A DNA stretch of 64,000 nt from Bacillus nitratireducens (GCF_001884135.1 NZ_MAOC01000081.1:1-64000); one strand, 5' to 3'. Shown: positions 43,497-52,905, counted from the stretch's first letter. Numbers and translations are program-made. Notes: generated from the letters alone by a model not told the origin.

Positions 43497-45161
43497 ATGT
43501 CTAGAAAAATTGTTGTAGTAGGTGGAGTTGCGGGCGGGGCATCGGTAGCTGCAAGGCTTCGTCGATTAAGTGAAGAAGATGAAATTATTATGGTTGAACG
43601 CGGTGAATATATTTCATTTGCAAACTGTGGATTACCATACTATATTGGCGGTGTAATTACAGAAAGACAAAAACTATTAGTGCAGACAGTTGAAAAGATG
43701 TCAAAGCGCTTTAATTTAGATATACGTGTATTGAGTGAAGTAGTAAAAATTAATAAAGAAGAGAAAACAATTACTATAAAGAATGTAACTACAAATGAAA
43801 CATATAACGAGGAATATGATGTTTTAATTCTTTCACCAGGGGCGAAACCAATTGTTCCACCTATTCCGGGTATTGAGGAAGCGAAGGCGTTGTTTACGTT
43901 ACGAAATGTACCTGATACAGATCGTATTAAAGCGTACATTGATGAGAAGAAACCACATCATGCGACGGTTATTGGTGGTGGATTTATTGGAGTGGAAATG
44001 GTTGAAAACTTAAGAGGACGAGGACTTGATGTTACTCTCGTAGAGATGGCCAATCAAGTGATGCCACCGATTGATTATGAAATGGCGGCATATGTACACG
44101 AGCATATGAAAAAGCACAATGTTGAGCTTGTTTTTGAAGACGGTGTAGATGCATTAGAGGAGAAGGGGAGTATTGTACGTCTAAAGAGTGGGTCAATTAT
44201 AAAGACAGATATGATTATTTTAGCAATTGGTGTACAACCAGAGCGTAGTTTAGCGAAGGATGCAGGATTAGCACTAGGAGTTAGAGGAACGATAAAAGTA
44301 AATGAAAAATTTCAAACGTCGGATTCTCATATATATGCAATCGGTGATGCGATTGAAGTGAAAGATTTTGTTACAGAAACAGAAACGATGATTCCTTTAG
44401 CGTGGCCAGCTAATCGTCAAGGTCGCATGTTAGCAGATATTATTCATGGACATACGGATTCTTTATATAAAGGTACGATGGGAACTTCTATAGCTAAAGT
44501 TTTTGATTTAACAGTTGCTTCGACTGGAGTAAATGAGAAAATATTAAAACGATTAAATATACCCTATGAGGTAGTACACGTACAAGCAAATTCCCATGCT
44601 GGATACTATCCGAATGCTACGCCAGTACTAATAAAATTAATTTTTAATAAAGAGAGTGGAAAAATTTATGGAGCACAGGCTTTAGGACGTGACGGGGTAG
44701 ATAAGCGTATCGATGTTATTGCAACAGCGATGAAGGCGAATTTAACTGTAATTGATTTACCGGATTTAGAATTATCATATGCACCACCGTATTCTTCTGC
44801 AAAAGATCCAGTAAACATGGTAGGGTATGCGGCAAGCAACATAGTAGATGGTTTTGTTGATACAGTACAATGGCATGAAATTGATCGTATTGTTGAAAAT
44901 GATGGATATCTAATTGATGTTCGAGAGCCTAATGAATTAAAGCAAGGAATGATTAAAGGTTCTATTAATATTCCATTAGATGAATTACGTGATCGCTTGG
45001 ATGAAGTGCCATTAGATAAAGAAATATATATTACTTGTCAGCTTGGTATGAGGGGATATGTTGCAGCACGTATGTTAATGGAAAAAGGATATAAGGTAAA
45101 GAATGTAGATGGTGGCTTTAAATTATACGGAACAGTATTACCAGACCGGATTGTATATTGA
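43497..45161 (+). CDS. CoA-disulfide / persulfide reductase with rhodanese domain (CoADR-RHD)
   Basis: 554 residues. A pyridine-nucleotide disulfide reductase domain with FAD loop GGVAGGASVAAR and single active Cys44 (FANCGLPYY), then a C-terminal rhodanese domain with Cys514 (TCQLGMRGY). The same domain order is known from the Bacillus anthracis CoADR-RHD structure. It reduces CoA disulfide or CoA persulfide with NAD(P)H. First gene of the CstR regulon, 60 bases after operator 1, with GGAGG before the ATG. Confidence 0.93.
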   Translation: MSRKIVVVGGVAGGASVAARLRRLSEEDEIIMVERGEYISFANCGLPYYIGGVITERQKLLVQTVEKMSKRFNLDIRVLSEVVKINKEEKTITIKNVTTNETYNEEYDVLILSPGAKPIVPPIPGIEEAKALFTLRNVPDTDRIKAYIDEKKPHHATVIGGGFIGVEMVENLRGRGLDVTLVEMANQVMPPIDYEMAAYVHEHMKKHNVELVFEDGVDALEEKGSIVRLKSGSIIKTDMIILAIGVQPERSLAKDAGLALGVRGTIKVNEKFQTSDSHIYAIGDAIEVKDFVTETETMIPLAWPANRQGRMLADIIHGHTDSLYKGTMGTSIAKVFDLTVASTGVNEKILKRLNIPYEVVHVQANSHAGYYPNATPVLIKLIFNKESGKIYGAQALGRDGVDKRIDVIATAMKANLTVIDLPDLELSYAPPYSSAKDPVNMVGYAASNIVDGFVDTVQWHEIDRIVENDGYLIDVREPNELKQGMIKGSINIPLDELRDRLDEVPLDKEIYITCQLGMRGYVAARMLMEKGYKVKNVDGGFKLYGTVLPDRIVY

Positions 45162-45266
45162 TATTTGTTCATCTTTCAATTCAAAATTTGGTGGAGGATG
45201 AACCCCATGGATTAAGGTTTCACTTTTTGTTTTGCGAACATGTAGGATGAAAAATAAAAATAGGGG

Positions 45267-45295
45267 TTTACAAAATACCCTGTAGGGTATAATAT
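45267..45295 (+). promoter_or_regulatory. Promoter with embedded CstR-like operator 2
   Basis: TTTACA-17-TAATAT, with ATACCCTGTAGGGTAT (45275-45290) filling the spacer. Binding would block RNA polymerase, giving autoregulation of cstR. Confidence 0.8.
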
Positions 45296-45345
45296 ATTGT
45301 CATAAGTTATAAATGGTGACATAATGGTAATGAGGTGATTGTAGA

Positions 45346-45609
45346 ATGGAATATAATCAAGATATGAAAAATAGATTGAAACGTATTGAAGGTCAAGTTC
45401 GTGGTGTGCTTCGCATGATGGAAGAGGGAAAAGATTGCCGAGATGTTATTACACAGTTAACTGCATCCCGTTCTGCACTTGATCGTACAATTGGACTCGT
45501 TGTGGGAACAAATTTAGAGCAATGTTTACGTGAGCAGTTTGAGACAGGTAATGGCTCAAATGAAGAGTTAATTAAAGAAGCGGTTCAATTACTTGTAAAA
45601 AGCAGATAA
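45346..45609 (+). CDS. cstR: Persulfide-sensing repressor CstR (CsoR family)
   Basis: 87 residues, CsoR/RcnR fold (RLKRIEGQVRGVLRMMEEGKDC). Cysteines fall at 31 and 60, the same numbers as in Staphylococcus aureus CstR, and the copper-ligand histidine of CsoR is Asn56 here. This makes a thiol-persulfide sensor much more likely than a copper sensor. The genes around it (rhodaneses, TusA, persulfide dioxygenase) agree. Operators with ATACCC / GGGTAT are at five places in the cluster. Confidence 0.9.
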   Translation: MEYNQDMKNRLKRIEGQVRGVLRMMEEGKDCRDVITQLTASRSALDRTIGLVVGTNLEQCLREQFETGNGSNEELIKEAVQLLVKSR

Positions 45610-45626
45610 TCTGTCAAACGTATGTG

Positions 45627-45669
45627 TTGACAGATTTTCAAAAACATTTCATTATACCCCTACAGGTAT
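45627..45669 (+). promoter_or_regulatory. Promoter and CstR-like operator 3
   Basis: TTGACA-17-CATTAT (45627-45655), with ATACCCCTACAGGTAT (45654-45669) just downstream, before the TusA-rhodanese operon. Confidence 0.7.
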
Positions 45670-45697
45670 ATGTATAATAATTAGGGAGGAAATGATT

Positions 45698-46258
45698 ATG
45701 AGTATAAAAGTTGATACGAGTTTAGACTGTAAAGGCTTGGCTTGCCCGATGCCAATTGTGAAGACAAAAAAGGCGATGGAAGGGTTGGCATCAGGGCAAG
45801 TTATTGAAATAGAGGCGACAGATAAGGGTTCTACGCTAGATATTCAAAGTTGGTCAAATAAAGTAGGGCATCAATATATTGGAACGAAACAAGAGGGAGA
45901 TATATTAAAGCATTATGTAAGAAAAGCACACGAACATGAAGTAAATGAAGTTGTGAAGTATCCTCATACGATTACGAATGCGGAATTGCAAGATCTATTA
46001 TTAAGTGGTGAAGAGTGTACTGTATTAGATGTTCGTGAAACGGCGGAATTTGCCTTTGGCCATATTCCATCTGCCATTTCTGTTCCATTAGGTGAAATAG
46101 ATAGTGCTAGGTTAGACCATGTGAAGCCAATTTATGTTGTTTGCCGAACTGGTAACCGTAGTGATGCAGCTTGTCAAATGTTGAAAGAGGAAGGTTATTC
46201 AAATGTGAAGAATGTCATTCCAGGTATGTTAGAGTGGCAAGGGAATGTGGAAAAATAA
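45698..46258 (+). CDS. TusA-rhodanese fusion sulfurtransferase
   Basis: 186 residues. TusA domain at 1-72 with Cys16 in CKGLACPMP; rhodanese at about 85-186 with Cys149 in VCRTGNRS. It can both accept sulfane sulfur and pass it on a carrier, like CstA of Staphylococcus aureus, which has similar parts plus a DsrE domain that is a separate gene here. GGGAGG is nine bases before the ATG at 45698, which I prefer to the ATG at 45692. Confidence 0.9.
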   Translation: MSIKVDTSLDCKGLACPMPIVKTKKAMEGLASGQVIEIEATDKGSTLDIQSWSNKVGHQYIGTKQEGDILKHYVRKAHEHEVNEVVKYPHTITNAELQDLLLSGEECTVLDVRETAEFAFGHIPSAISVPLGEIDSARLDHVKPIYVVCRTGNRSDAACQMLKEEGYSNVKNVIPGMLEWQGNVEK

Positions 46259-46276
46259 AATTTTTTAAATCGAAAT

Positions 46277-46292
46277 ATACCTATGGGGGTAA
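46277..46292 (+). promoter_or_regulatory. CstR-like operator 4 overlapping a ribosome site
   Basis: ATACCTATGGGGGTAA is an imperfect copy of the operator; its GGGGG is also the only ribosome site for the next gene. The double use is unusual. Confidence 0.5.
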
Positions 46293-46296
46293 TAAG

Positions 46297-47433
46297 ATGA
46301 GTGTTAAACCGTTACATGCAAAAGATGTTGCAGAGAAAGTTTTATTCGGAGAGTTGTTTATTTTAGATGTTCGGAATGAGACGGATTATGAAGATTGGAA
46401 AATTGAAGGGAAACAAATTTCTTCTATAAATAAACCGTATTTTGATTTATTAGATGGTGTAGATCATATTGTAGAGGAATTGCCTAAGGAGAAAGAAATT
46501 TTAGTCGTATGTGCGAAAGAAGGTTCTTCACAGTTTGTTGCTGAGCAATTGTTAGATGCTGGTTTCAATAATGTTTATTATTTAGCTGGCGGTATGAAAG
46601 CTTGGAGTGAATATGTGAAGCCATTAAAAGTAGGAGATGTACAGGGCGAGGGAAGTATATATCAATTTAATCGCCTTGGAAAAGGGTGTTTATCTTATAT
46701 GGTCATTTCAAACGGTGAAGCAGCAGTCATTGATGCGGTGAGAACAATTGAAGCATACGAAGATTTTGCAAAAGAGCACGGAGCTACTATTACTAACGTA
46801 ATGGATACACATCTACATGCAGATCATATTTCTGGTGGGCGTAAGTTAGCTGAAAAAGTAGGCGGTACGTATTGGTTACCTCCAAAGGATGCGGAGGAAG
46901 TCGTTTTCTCATATAAACCGCTTGTTGAAGGAGCTGTCATTACGGTGGGGGGTACCAAAATTGAAATTGACGCATTATACTCACCGGGGCATACGATTGG
47001 AAGTACATCATTTATTGTAGATGATTCCTATTTATTATCAGGCGATATTTTATTTGTAGATTCAATCGGGCGTCCAGATCTTGCTGGGAAGGCGGAAGAC
47101 TGGGTAGGGGATTTACGAAATACTTTATATAAACGTTATAAGGAATTATCTCAAGATTTAATTGTTTTACCGGCTCATTATTCAAAAATAAGTGAAATGG
47201 ACGACAGAGGTATTGTGAGTGCGCGTTTACAAGATTTATTTAAGGAGAATGTAGGATTAAATATTGTCGATGAGGTAGAGTTTCGTAAAACGGTGACAGA
47301 GAACTTACCGCCTCAGCCGAATGCTTATGAAGAAATTCGTCAAACGAATATGGGTAAGATTTATCCGAGTGTGGAAGAAGAGCGTGAAATGGAGATTGGT
47401 CCAAATCGTTGTGCAGTTCATGATTCATTATAA
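46297..47433 (+). CDS. Rhodanese-persulfide dioxygenase fusion (MBL fold, CstB-like)
   Basis: 378 residues. An N-terminal rhodanese domain (about 5-110, Cys72 in VCAKEGSS) and a metallo-beta-lactamase-fold persulfide dioxygenase (about 115-360) with THLHADH at 171-177, SPGHTIGS and [16 protein letters not shown]. Iron-dependent oxidation of persulfide to sulfite is expected. Staphylococcus CstB has related domains in another order and is longer. The start at 46297 is preferred; the frame opens at 46171 within the previous gene. Confidence 0.9.
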   Translation: MSVKPLHAKDVAEKVLFGELFILDVRNETDYEDWKIEGKQISSINKPYFDLLDGVDHIVEELPKEKEILVVCAKEGSSQFVAEQLLDAGFNNVYYLAGGMKAWSEYVKPLKVGDVQGEGSIYQFNRLGKGCLSYMVISNGEAAVIDAVRTIEAYEDFAKEHGATITNVMDTHLHADHISGGRKLAEKVGGTYWLPPKDAEEVVFSYKPLVEGAVITVGGTKIEIDALYSPGHTIGSTSFIVDDSYLLSGDILFVDSIGRPDLAGKAEDWVGDLRNTLYKRYKELSQDLIVLPAHYSKISEMDDRGIVSARLQDLFKENVGLNIVDEVEFRKTVTENLPPQPNAYEEIRQTNMGKIYPSVEEEREMEIGPNRCAVHDSL

Positions 47434-47454
47434 AATAACAAACTGGAGGAATAG

Positions 47455-47685
47455 ATGATGAATGTAAAACAAGTATTAGATGCGAAAGGTTTGGCATGTC
47501 CAATGCCGATTGTAAGAACGAAAAGAGCGATGGATACTTTACAAACTGGAGAAGTGTTAGAAGTACATGTAACGGATAAAGGGTCGGTAAAGGATATTCC
47601 AGCGTGGGCAAATAAAGGTGGTCATGACATCGTAAAGCGTGTAGAAGAAGCTGATGTGCTGAAATTTTGGATTAAGAAGGCGTAG
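47455..47685 (+). CDS. TusA-family sulfur carrier
   Basis: 76 residues, a stand-alone TusA domain with Cys in GLACPMPIV near residue 16. It carries sulfane sulfur between the rhodaneses of the cluster. GGAGG precedes two consecutive ATG codons; either may be used. It lies 21 bases after the dioxygenase gene. Confidence 0.9.
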   Translation: MMNVKQVLDAKGLACPMPIVRTKRAMDTLQTGEVLEVHVTDKGSVKDIPAWANKGGHDIVKRVEEADVLKFWIKKA

Positions 47686-47715
47686 TAGTTTTATAAATGT
47701 AGAGAGGTTGGTTAT

Positions 47716-48078
47716 ATGAATACAATATTAAGTACGCTTTTCATTGTACTTGCTGCAGGGTTTGTTATTTCACGTTTTTTACCGGTGAAAGGTGTTCAAA
47801 ATATAAGTGGGAAAGAATTAAAGAGTATAGCAGGAAAAAAGGGGAAACAATTTATCGATGTTCGTACAGTAGGTGAATATAGAGGAAATCATATGAAAGG
47901 ATTTCAGAATATCCCGCTAAATGAGTTAGCGAGTAAGGCAAATCAGTTAGATAAAAATAAGGAAGTAATCGTTATTTGTCAGAGCGGGATGAGAAGTAAG
48001 CAAGCAGCAAAAGTATTAAAGAAATTAGGATTTCAGCACGTTATCAATGTTTCAGGTGGTATGAATGCTTGTAATTAA
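47716..48078 (+). CDS. Membrane-anchored rhodanese
   Basis: 120 residues. One N-terminal membrane helix (3-20), then a rhodanese domain with the active cysteine in ICQSGMRS. Anchoring suggests transfer near the membrane, for example to the exporter at the end of the cluster. GAGAGG precedes the ATG. Confidence 0.88.
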   Translation: MNTILSTLFIVLAAGFVISRFLPVKGVQNISGKELKSIAGKKGKQFIDVRTVGEYRGNHMKGFQNIPLNELASKANQLDKNKEVIVICQSGMRSKQAAKVLKKLGFQHVINVSGGMNACN

Positions 48079-48093
48079 GAAGGAGATAGAAAA

Positions 48094-48390
48094 ATGAAAG
48101 AAATGACTGCAAAAGAGTTAGAAGAAAAATTGTTACGTAAAGAAGCAGTAAATATTGTAGATGTACGTGAAGTAGAAGAAGTAGCTGAAGGGAAAATTTC
48201 AGAAGCATGTAATATTCCACTAGGCCTATTAGAATTTCGTATGCATGAGTTAAATAAAAATCAGGAATATATTATTGTTTGTCGCTCTGGTGGAAGAAGT
48301 GCAAGAGCAGTTCAGTTTTTAGAGAGCTACGGTTTTCGAGCAATCAATATGGTAGGTGGTATGTTAGCTTGGGAAGGTAAAGTCATATAG
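48094..48390 (+). CDS. Rhodanese sulfurtransferase
   Basis: 98 residues, a single cytoplasmic rhodanese domain with active cysteine in VCRSGGRS. Starts 15 bases after the previous gene, with AAGGAG. One of five rhodanese domains in this cluster. Confidence 0.9.
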   Translation: MKEMTAKELEEKLLRKEAVNIVDVREVEEVAEGKISEACNIPLGLLEFRMHELNKNQEYIIVCRSGGRSARAVQFLESYGFRAINMVGGMLAWEGKVI

Positions 48391-48416
48391 GACTGAGGTA
48401 AATGATTTCAGCCTTT

Positions 48417-48446
48417 GTACAAACAAATAAATACCCCTATAGGTAA
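48417..48446 (+). promoter_or_regulatory. Internal promoter-like site and CstR-like operator 5
   Basis: TTGTAC-17-TATAGG overlaps ATACCCCTATAGGTAA (48431-48446), 17 bases before the next start. It may give the last two genes their own CstR-controlled transcript. Confidence 0.55.
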
Positions 48447-48462
48447 TCGGAGGGAAAACAAC

Positions 48463-48942
48463 ATGGAACAACAGAAGAAAACAACAATCGTTTTATTTAG
48501 TGGAGATTATGATAAAGCGATGGCTGCTTATATTATTGCAAATGGCGCAGCGGCGTACGATCATGAAGTGACTATTTTTCATACTTTCTGGGGTTTAAAT
48601 GCTCTTAGGAAAGATGAGCATGTGAACGTAAAGAAAACATTTATAGAGAAAGTGTTTGGAAAAATGATGCCGCGCGGTGTAAATAAGATGGGATTATCAA
48701 AAATGAATTTTGCTGGTATGGGGCCAAAGATGATTAAAGGTATTATGAAGAAGCACAATGCGGTGCCTTTGCCGGATTTAATTGATTTGGCGAAAGAACA
48801 GGGAGTTAAGCTTGTAGCTTGTCAAATGACAGTAGATTTATTAGGGTTAAAAGAGGAAGAGATTATGGAAGGGGTAGAATTTGCTGGGGTAGGAGCATAT
48901 TTAGCAGATGCTTCGGATGGAAATGTAAATTTATTTGTTTAG
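48463..48942 (+). CDS. DsrE/DsrF-like sulfur transfer protein
   Basis: 159 residues of the DsrE-like family (TTIVLFSGDYDKAMAAYIIANGAAAYDHEVTIF). The conserved cysteine lies in KLVACQMTVDL near residue 125. Such proteins pass persulfide sulfur in relays. CGGAGGG precedes the ATG at 48463; the frame opens at 48415 across operator 5. Confidence 0.85.
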   Translation: MEQQKKTTIVLFSGDYDKAMAAYIIANGAAAYDHEVTIFHTFWGLNALRKDEHVNVKKTFIEKVFGKMMPRGVNKMGLSKMNFAGMGPKMIKGIMKKHNAVPLPDLIDLAKEQGVKLVACQMTVDLLGLKEEEIMEGVEFAGVGAYLADASDGNVNLFV

Positions 48943-48975
48943 ATTACCTTCTTTTTAGAAGGCGAGGGGTACAAT

Positions 48976-49734
48976 ATGAGTTTAACAGTACTACTATTTA
49001 TTATTGGGTTTATAGGGTCATTCATATCAGGGATGGTTGGAATTGGCGGTGCAATCATTAATTATCCGATGATCTTATACATTCCAGTATTGCTAGGATT
49101 TACTGGCTATACATCACATGAAGTGAGTGGTATTACAGCGATTCAAGTGTTCTTTGCAACTTTTGCAGGCGCGTGGGCGTACAGGAAAAGTAACGATATG
49201 GATAAAACTTTAGTTGTGTATATGGGAGCTAGTATATTAATAGGAAGCTTTGTAGGTAGCTTTAGCGCGAATTCATTAAATGAGCATGCTGTAAACATTG
49301 TTTACACATTACTAGCTACTATTGCGGCCATTATGATGTTTGTACCGAAGAAAAATAATAGCAGAGCAGTTAATTATAATAAATGGTTAGCAAGTATGTT
49401 AGCGTTTATTGTAGGAAGTGTTTCCGGCATTATTGGGGCAGGTGGTGCATTTCTTTTAGTCCCGATTATGCTAGTTGTTTTAAAACTACCAATACGTACG
49501 ACAATAGCAACATCTATCGCTATTACGTTTATTTCCTCGGTAGGGATTACGACGGGGAAAGTGATTACTGGACAATTAGTTGTTATGCCAGCTCTTATCG
49601 TTGCGATAGCAAGTTTATTTGCCGCTCCTCTTGGGGTGAGAGTAGGGAAGAGAGTGAATCAAAAGGTTTTACAATATGTATTGTCTATTTTAATTGTAGG
49701 CACCGCTATAAAGATGTGGATCGATATGATATGA
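48976..49734 (+). CDS. TauE/SafE-family exporter (sulfite export)
   Basis: 252 residues, about eight membrane helices, with the paired glycine-rich repeats of TauE/SafE (GMVGIGGAIINYP and GSVSGIIGAGGAFLLVP). In a persulfide-dioxygenase cluster the obvious cargo is sulfite or thiosulfate made by the pathway. Last gene, followed by a strong terminator. Confidence 0.9.
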   Translation: MSLTVLLFIIGFIGSFISGMVGIGGAIINYPMILYIPVLLGFTGYTSHEVSGITAIQVFFATFAGAWAYRKSNDMDKTLVVYMGASILIGSFVGSFSANSLNEHAVNIVYTLLATIAAIMMFVPKKNNSRAVNYNKWLASMLAFIVGSVSGIIGAGGAFLLVPIMLVVLKLPIRTTIATSIAITFISSVGITTGKVITGQLVVMPALIVAIASLFAAPLGVRVGKRVNQKVLQYVLSILIVGTAIKMWIDMI

Positions 49735-49736
49735 AT

Positions 49737-49773
49737 AAAAAAGGATGGTGCTGCTTGCAGCCCATCCTTTTAC
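49737..49773. terminator. Bidirectional terminator ending the sulfur cluster
   Basis: AAAAGGATGG / CCATCCTTTT enclosing an inner GCTG / CAGC stem; flanked by A- and T-runs. Shared with the convergent YbjN-like gene. Confidence 0.88.
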
Positions 49774-50208
49774 TTATGCCCAAATAACTTTCATTAAGTT
49801 TTTATACTCGTCATTTGCTAATTTATATAGCATTCTCGTATGTTCAAAGACAAGTGCTGGATTAAAGTTTGGTTCTGAGAATGCAAGAGATGTTGAAATA
49901 TCAATTGCATTTTGCTTATTTAGCGTGAATTTTGCAAATCGGTAAGATGTGTTTAATTCATTGATGACGTGTAAAATGTCATTTGTCGAATCAGGTACGT
50001 GAGCAACATTGAAGCAGTATATATCCACAGTAGGATTTTCGCTGTCGAAAGCAGCGATAAGTTGAATTTTTGCGCCAGCTTCTGTTTCTAGTCCTACTGA
50101 GAAATGTACAGAACCATCATTTTCATCTATATTTTCTTCCATATATATATCGTTTGATTTTAAGTACTCTTTAAAATCTGAAATGTTATGTTTTACTGCA
50201 GCTTTCAT
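49774..50208 (-). CDS. YbjN-like protein of unknown function
   Basis: 144 residues, soluble alpha/beta protein. The order (N-terminal helix, beta strands VHFSVGLETEAG and IQLIAAFDSENPTVDIYC, then helix VINELNTSYRFAKFTLN) resembles the YbjN/type-III-chaperone-like fold. The assignment is from shape only. GGGGGCTC lies before the ATG. Monocistronic. Confidence 0.6.
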   Translation of the reverse strand: MKAAVKHNISDFKEYLKSNDIYMEENIDENDGSVHFSVGLETEAGAKIQLIAAFDSENPTVDIYCFNVAHVPDSTNDILHVINELNTSYRFAKFTLNKQNAIDISTSLAFSEPNFNPALVFEHTRMLYKLANDEYKNLMKVIWA

Positions 50209-50313
50209 ATGTGTGAGCCCCCTGATAATTGGAATAGATTACTATTATTTATTATAATTTAAAAATATTAAAAAAGATAGTTGGAAAGTTCTGATTTTTT
50301 GTTTTGAAAGCAT

Positions 50314-50354
50314 TAAAAAGAAGCAGTGCTCTATGGAGATAGAGCACTGCTTCA
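50314..50354 (-). terminator. Terminator of the LCP gene
   Basis: AAGCAGTGCTCTAT / ATAGAGCACTGCTT, loop GGAG, then T-run on the minus strand. Confidence 0.92.
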
Positions 50355-50356
50355 CT

Positions 50357-51559
50357 TTATTCATTGTCATTAGTCGATGTTTCTGTATCTTCACTGTTAT
50401 TCTTATTTTGAGTCTCATGGTTACTTGATTCGCGTTCACTCGTATTTTCAGACGTAGATTCTTTTGTTTTCTCTGAGCTTGTTTTTTTTGAATCAGAATC
50501 AGATTTTGTATAGGCAGGTAGTCCAAGGTGACTACGAAGTTCGTTTGTAACATTAGCTAATTCTTTTTTATCTGGATTGTAATAGTAAGTTCGGCCACCA
50601 CCAGCTGACTTACTACATGTATCATCACCTTTTGCCATGTAACAATCTTCACCTTCAATTTGTAATTTCTCAATTGAAGAATCTGCTCCATATTTATAGA
50701 ATGAAAGCATATCGTCGAATGTTAAGTTTGTAACGAATTGTCCGTTAATATCATCAATGATATTACCAACTTTTGTTACAGATCCAACACTTGTTAGTTT
50801 CTTTAAAATAGCTTCAATAACAAGTTGCTGACGTTGTCCACGCATTGCATCACTATCAATGTGCCTTGTTCTAGCAAGAGCAAGTGCTTCTTCGCCATTT
50901 AACTTTTGAACACCTTTTTGCAGGTGAATTGCCTCAGCATTATCGTTGCTATCTTGCTCAGTAAATTCAACGGGTACATCAACTTCAATACCGCCTAAGT
51001 CATCGACGATTTTTATAAATGATTTAAAGTTGAATTTTACAAAGTAATCGACAGGAACATTCATTAATTTTTCAACTGCATCAATGCTTGCTTGTGGTCC
51101 ACCATCTTTTCCGTTTTTAGCAGAACCGAATGCATGAGCGTGTGTAATTTTATCTTTTTTCTTTTCTACTGGAATATAAGTATATGTGTCACGTGGAATA
51201 CTTAATAGTTTAACAGTTTTGCTATCTTTATTAAAAGTTGCAAGTAATAGTGCATCCGTTCTTATAGCTTCACCGTATTCTTTCCCACGGACATCGCTTT
51301 CATCAACACCCATGATTAAGACAGATACATTGTTTGTAATAGGTTTTACAGCCTTATCACGTAAATCAGATTTATCACCGCGCGCTAAATCGTGTGCGGC
51401 ATTTCGAATAGCAGAAGATGCTTTATTTGCTAAAAACCAAGTATAACCGCCGCCTACTATTAAAAAGAATAGAATAGCGCTTATAATAATTTTTATTTTT
51501 TTCTTACTTTTTTTCGGTTTATTGCGTGTATTTTCTTGCAAAGATGGGTTTTGCTCCAT
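50357..51559 (-). CDS. LytR-CpsA-Psr (LCP) family glycopolymer transferase
   Basis: 400 residues. One N-terminal membrane helix (about 23-45), then the LCP domain with VLIMGVDES, RTDALLLATFN and KLLSIPRDTYTYIP, the polyprenyl-phosphate-binding core. It attaches wall teichoic acid or other polymers to peptidoglycan. A Ser/Glu/Asn-rich low-complexity tail fills the last 50 residues. GAAGGAG precedes the ATG at 51559; 51595 is the longer alternative. Confidence 0.9.
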   Translation of the reverse strand: MEQNPSLQENTRNKPKKSKKKIKIIISAILFFLIVGGGYTWFLANKASSAIRNAAHDLARGDKSDLRDKAVKPITNNVSVLIMGVDESDVRGKEYGEAIRTDALLLATFNKDSKTVKLLSIPRDTYTYIPVEKKKDKITHAHAFGSAKNGKDGGPQASIDAVEKLMNVPVDYFVKFNFKSFIKIVDDLGGIEVDVPVEFTEQDSNDNAEAIHLQKGVQKLNGEEALALARTRHIDSDAMRGQRQQLVIEAILKKLTSVGSVTKVGNIIDDINGQFVTNLTFDDMLSFYKYGADSSIEKLQIEGEDCYMAKGDDTCSKSAGGGRTYYYNPDKKELANVTNELRSHLGLPAYTKSDSDSKKTSSEKTKESTSENTSERESSNHETQNKNNSEDTETSTNDNE

Positions 51560-51873
51560 TTCCTGTACTCCTTCATTTGGATTGAAATACGACACTCATA
51601 TCCACTTATTATAATGAAATTTAGCGAAAAAAAACATTACAAATCATTTACATTTCGTAAAAATTCAATTTATTTATAAAAAGTCAGATTTTATATATTT
51701 TATTTTTGAGATGTAGAATAAGTATAAGTTGTTTTAGTAGAAATGAAAATATGCAATGTGAGAAAGTGATAGAGAAGTAAGATTTGTTGAAATATAGCCA
51801 AGAAGATGTGATGAGCTGTATATGTACTTCTTATATAATAAAGAAAGATTTTACGGATGAAGGAGAGAGCATA
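51560..51873. other. Divergent promoter region, no gene
   Basis: AT-rich spacer between the divergent LCP and YhfP-like genes. A plus-strand TATAAT (51834-51839) precedes the YhfP-like gene but without a good -35. Several short TA-rich runs; no hairpin, riboswitch or convincing small ORF was seen. Confidence 0.5.
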
Positions 51874-52872
51874 ATGAATAATACATCATTCCGAGCAATT
51901 GTCGTGAACGAAAAAGAAAATAATCAATTTGAAAGAAAGCTTGTTGAGAGAGAAATTAATAGTTTACCTGAAGGAGATGTGCTAATACGGGTTCATTACT
52001 CTTCATTAAATTATAAAGATGCCCTTTCAGCTACGGGTAACAAAGGTGTAACGAGAACATACCCTCATACACCAGGCATTGATGCAGCGGGAGAGGTAGT
52101 TAGTAGTGAAAATAACGCCTTTCAGGAAGGCGATCAAGTTATTGTAACTGGATATGATTTAGGTATGAATACTTCTGGTGGTTTCGGAGAATATATTCGC
52201 GTGCCATCATCTTGGGTTGTTCCTTTACCAAAAGAAATGTCTTTGAAGGAAAGTATGATGTACGGGACAGCCGGTTTTACAGCTGCCTTATCGGTATATA
52301 AGCTCATTAGAGCGGGAATTACGCCTAGTAGGGGAGATGTTTTAGTAACGGGTGCTACGGGCGGAGTAGGCAGTGTAGCAGTTAGTATTTTAGGGAAGTT
52401 AGGATATAACGTAGTAGGGGCAACGGGAAAAAGAGAAGAGAAAGAGATGTTGCTACGTTTAGGTGCAAAACAGATGATTCACCGCGCGGAGTTGAGTGAT
52501 GAATCAGGAAGACCGATGCTTAAAGGAATATACGCTGGGGTTGTCGATACTGTAGGCGGAAGGATGTTAGAAACAGCTTTAAAATCACTACAGTATGACG
52601 GTTGTGTCACGACGTGTGGTAATGTAGCGGGGCAGGAGTTAAATACAACGGTATACCCATTCATATTACGAGGTATTAGCCTTTTAGGAATAGATTCAGT
52701 GCAATGTCCAGTAGACATGAGAAGAGAAGTGTGGGCATTGTTAGCGACCGATTGGAAAAACTTAGAGCTATTATCTTATACAGAAGAATGTACATTAGAA
52801 GAATTAGATGAGAAGTTTGCGCTTATACTGCAAGGAAAGTTAAAAGGAAGAACGGTTGTAAAGATGAAATGA
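51874..52872 (+). CDS. Zinc-free MDR oxidoreductase (YhdH/YhfP family)
   Basis: 332 residues. Medium-chain dehydrogenase fold with the NADPH loop TGATGGVGSVAVSIL near residue 155 and YSSLNYKDALSATG at the N-terminus, as in acrylyl-CoA reductase-type quinone oxidoreductases (Bacillus YhfP). The zinc ligands of alcohol dehydrogenases are missing, as expected. GAAGGAG precedes the ATG at 51874; the frame opens at 51784 without a ribosome site. Confidence 0.9.
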   Translation: MNNTSFRAIVVNEKENNQFERKLVEREINSLPEGDVLIRVHYSSLNYKDALSATGNKGVTRTYPHTPGIDAAGEVVSSENNAFQEGDQVIVTGYDLGMNTSGGFGEYIRVPSSWVVPLPKEMSLKESMMYGTAGFTAALSVYKLIRAGITPSRGDVLVTGATGGVGSVAVSILGKLGYNVVGATGKREEKEMLLRLGAKQMIHRAELSDESGRPMLKGIYAGVVDTVGGRMLETALKSLQYDGCVTTCGNVAGQELNTTVYPFILRGISLLGIDSVQCPVDMRREVWALLATDWKNLELLSYTEECTLEELDEKFALILQGKLKGRTVVKMK

Positions 52873-52905
52873 AAAAAGAGACGCTCATTTGAGCGTCTCT
52901 TTTCC
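52871..52905. terminator. Bidirectional terminator
   Basis: AAAAGAGACGCTC / GAGCGTCTCTTTT, loop ATTT, between convergent genes. Confidence 0.9.

Noticed and set aside
45346-45609. Copper-sensing CsoR
   Set aside because: The copper-ligand histidine is Asn56 and the neighbours are sulfur-transfer genes, not copper transporters.
46171-46296. N-terminal extension of the rhodanese-dioxygenase frame
   Set aside because: The extra residues overlap the previous gene in another frame and the ribosome site is just before 46297.
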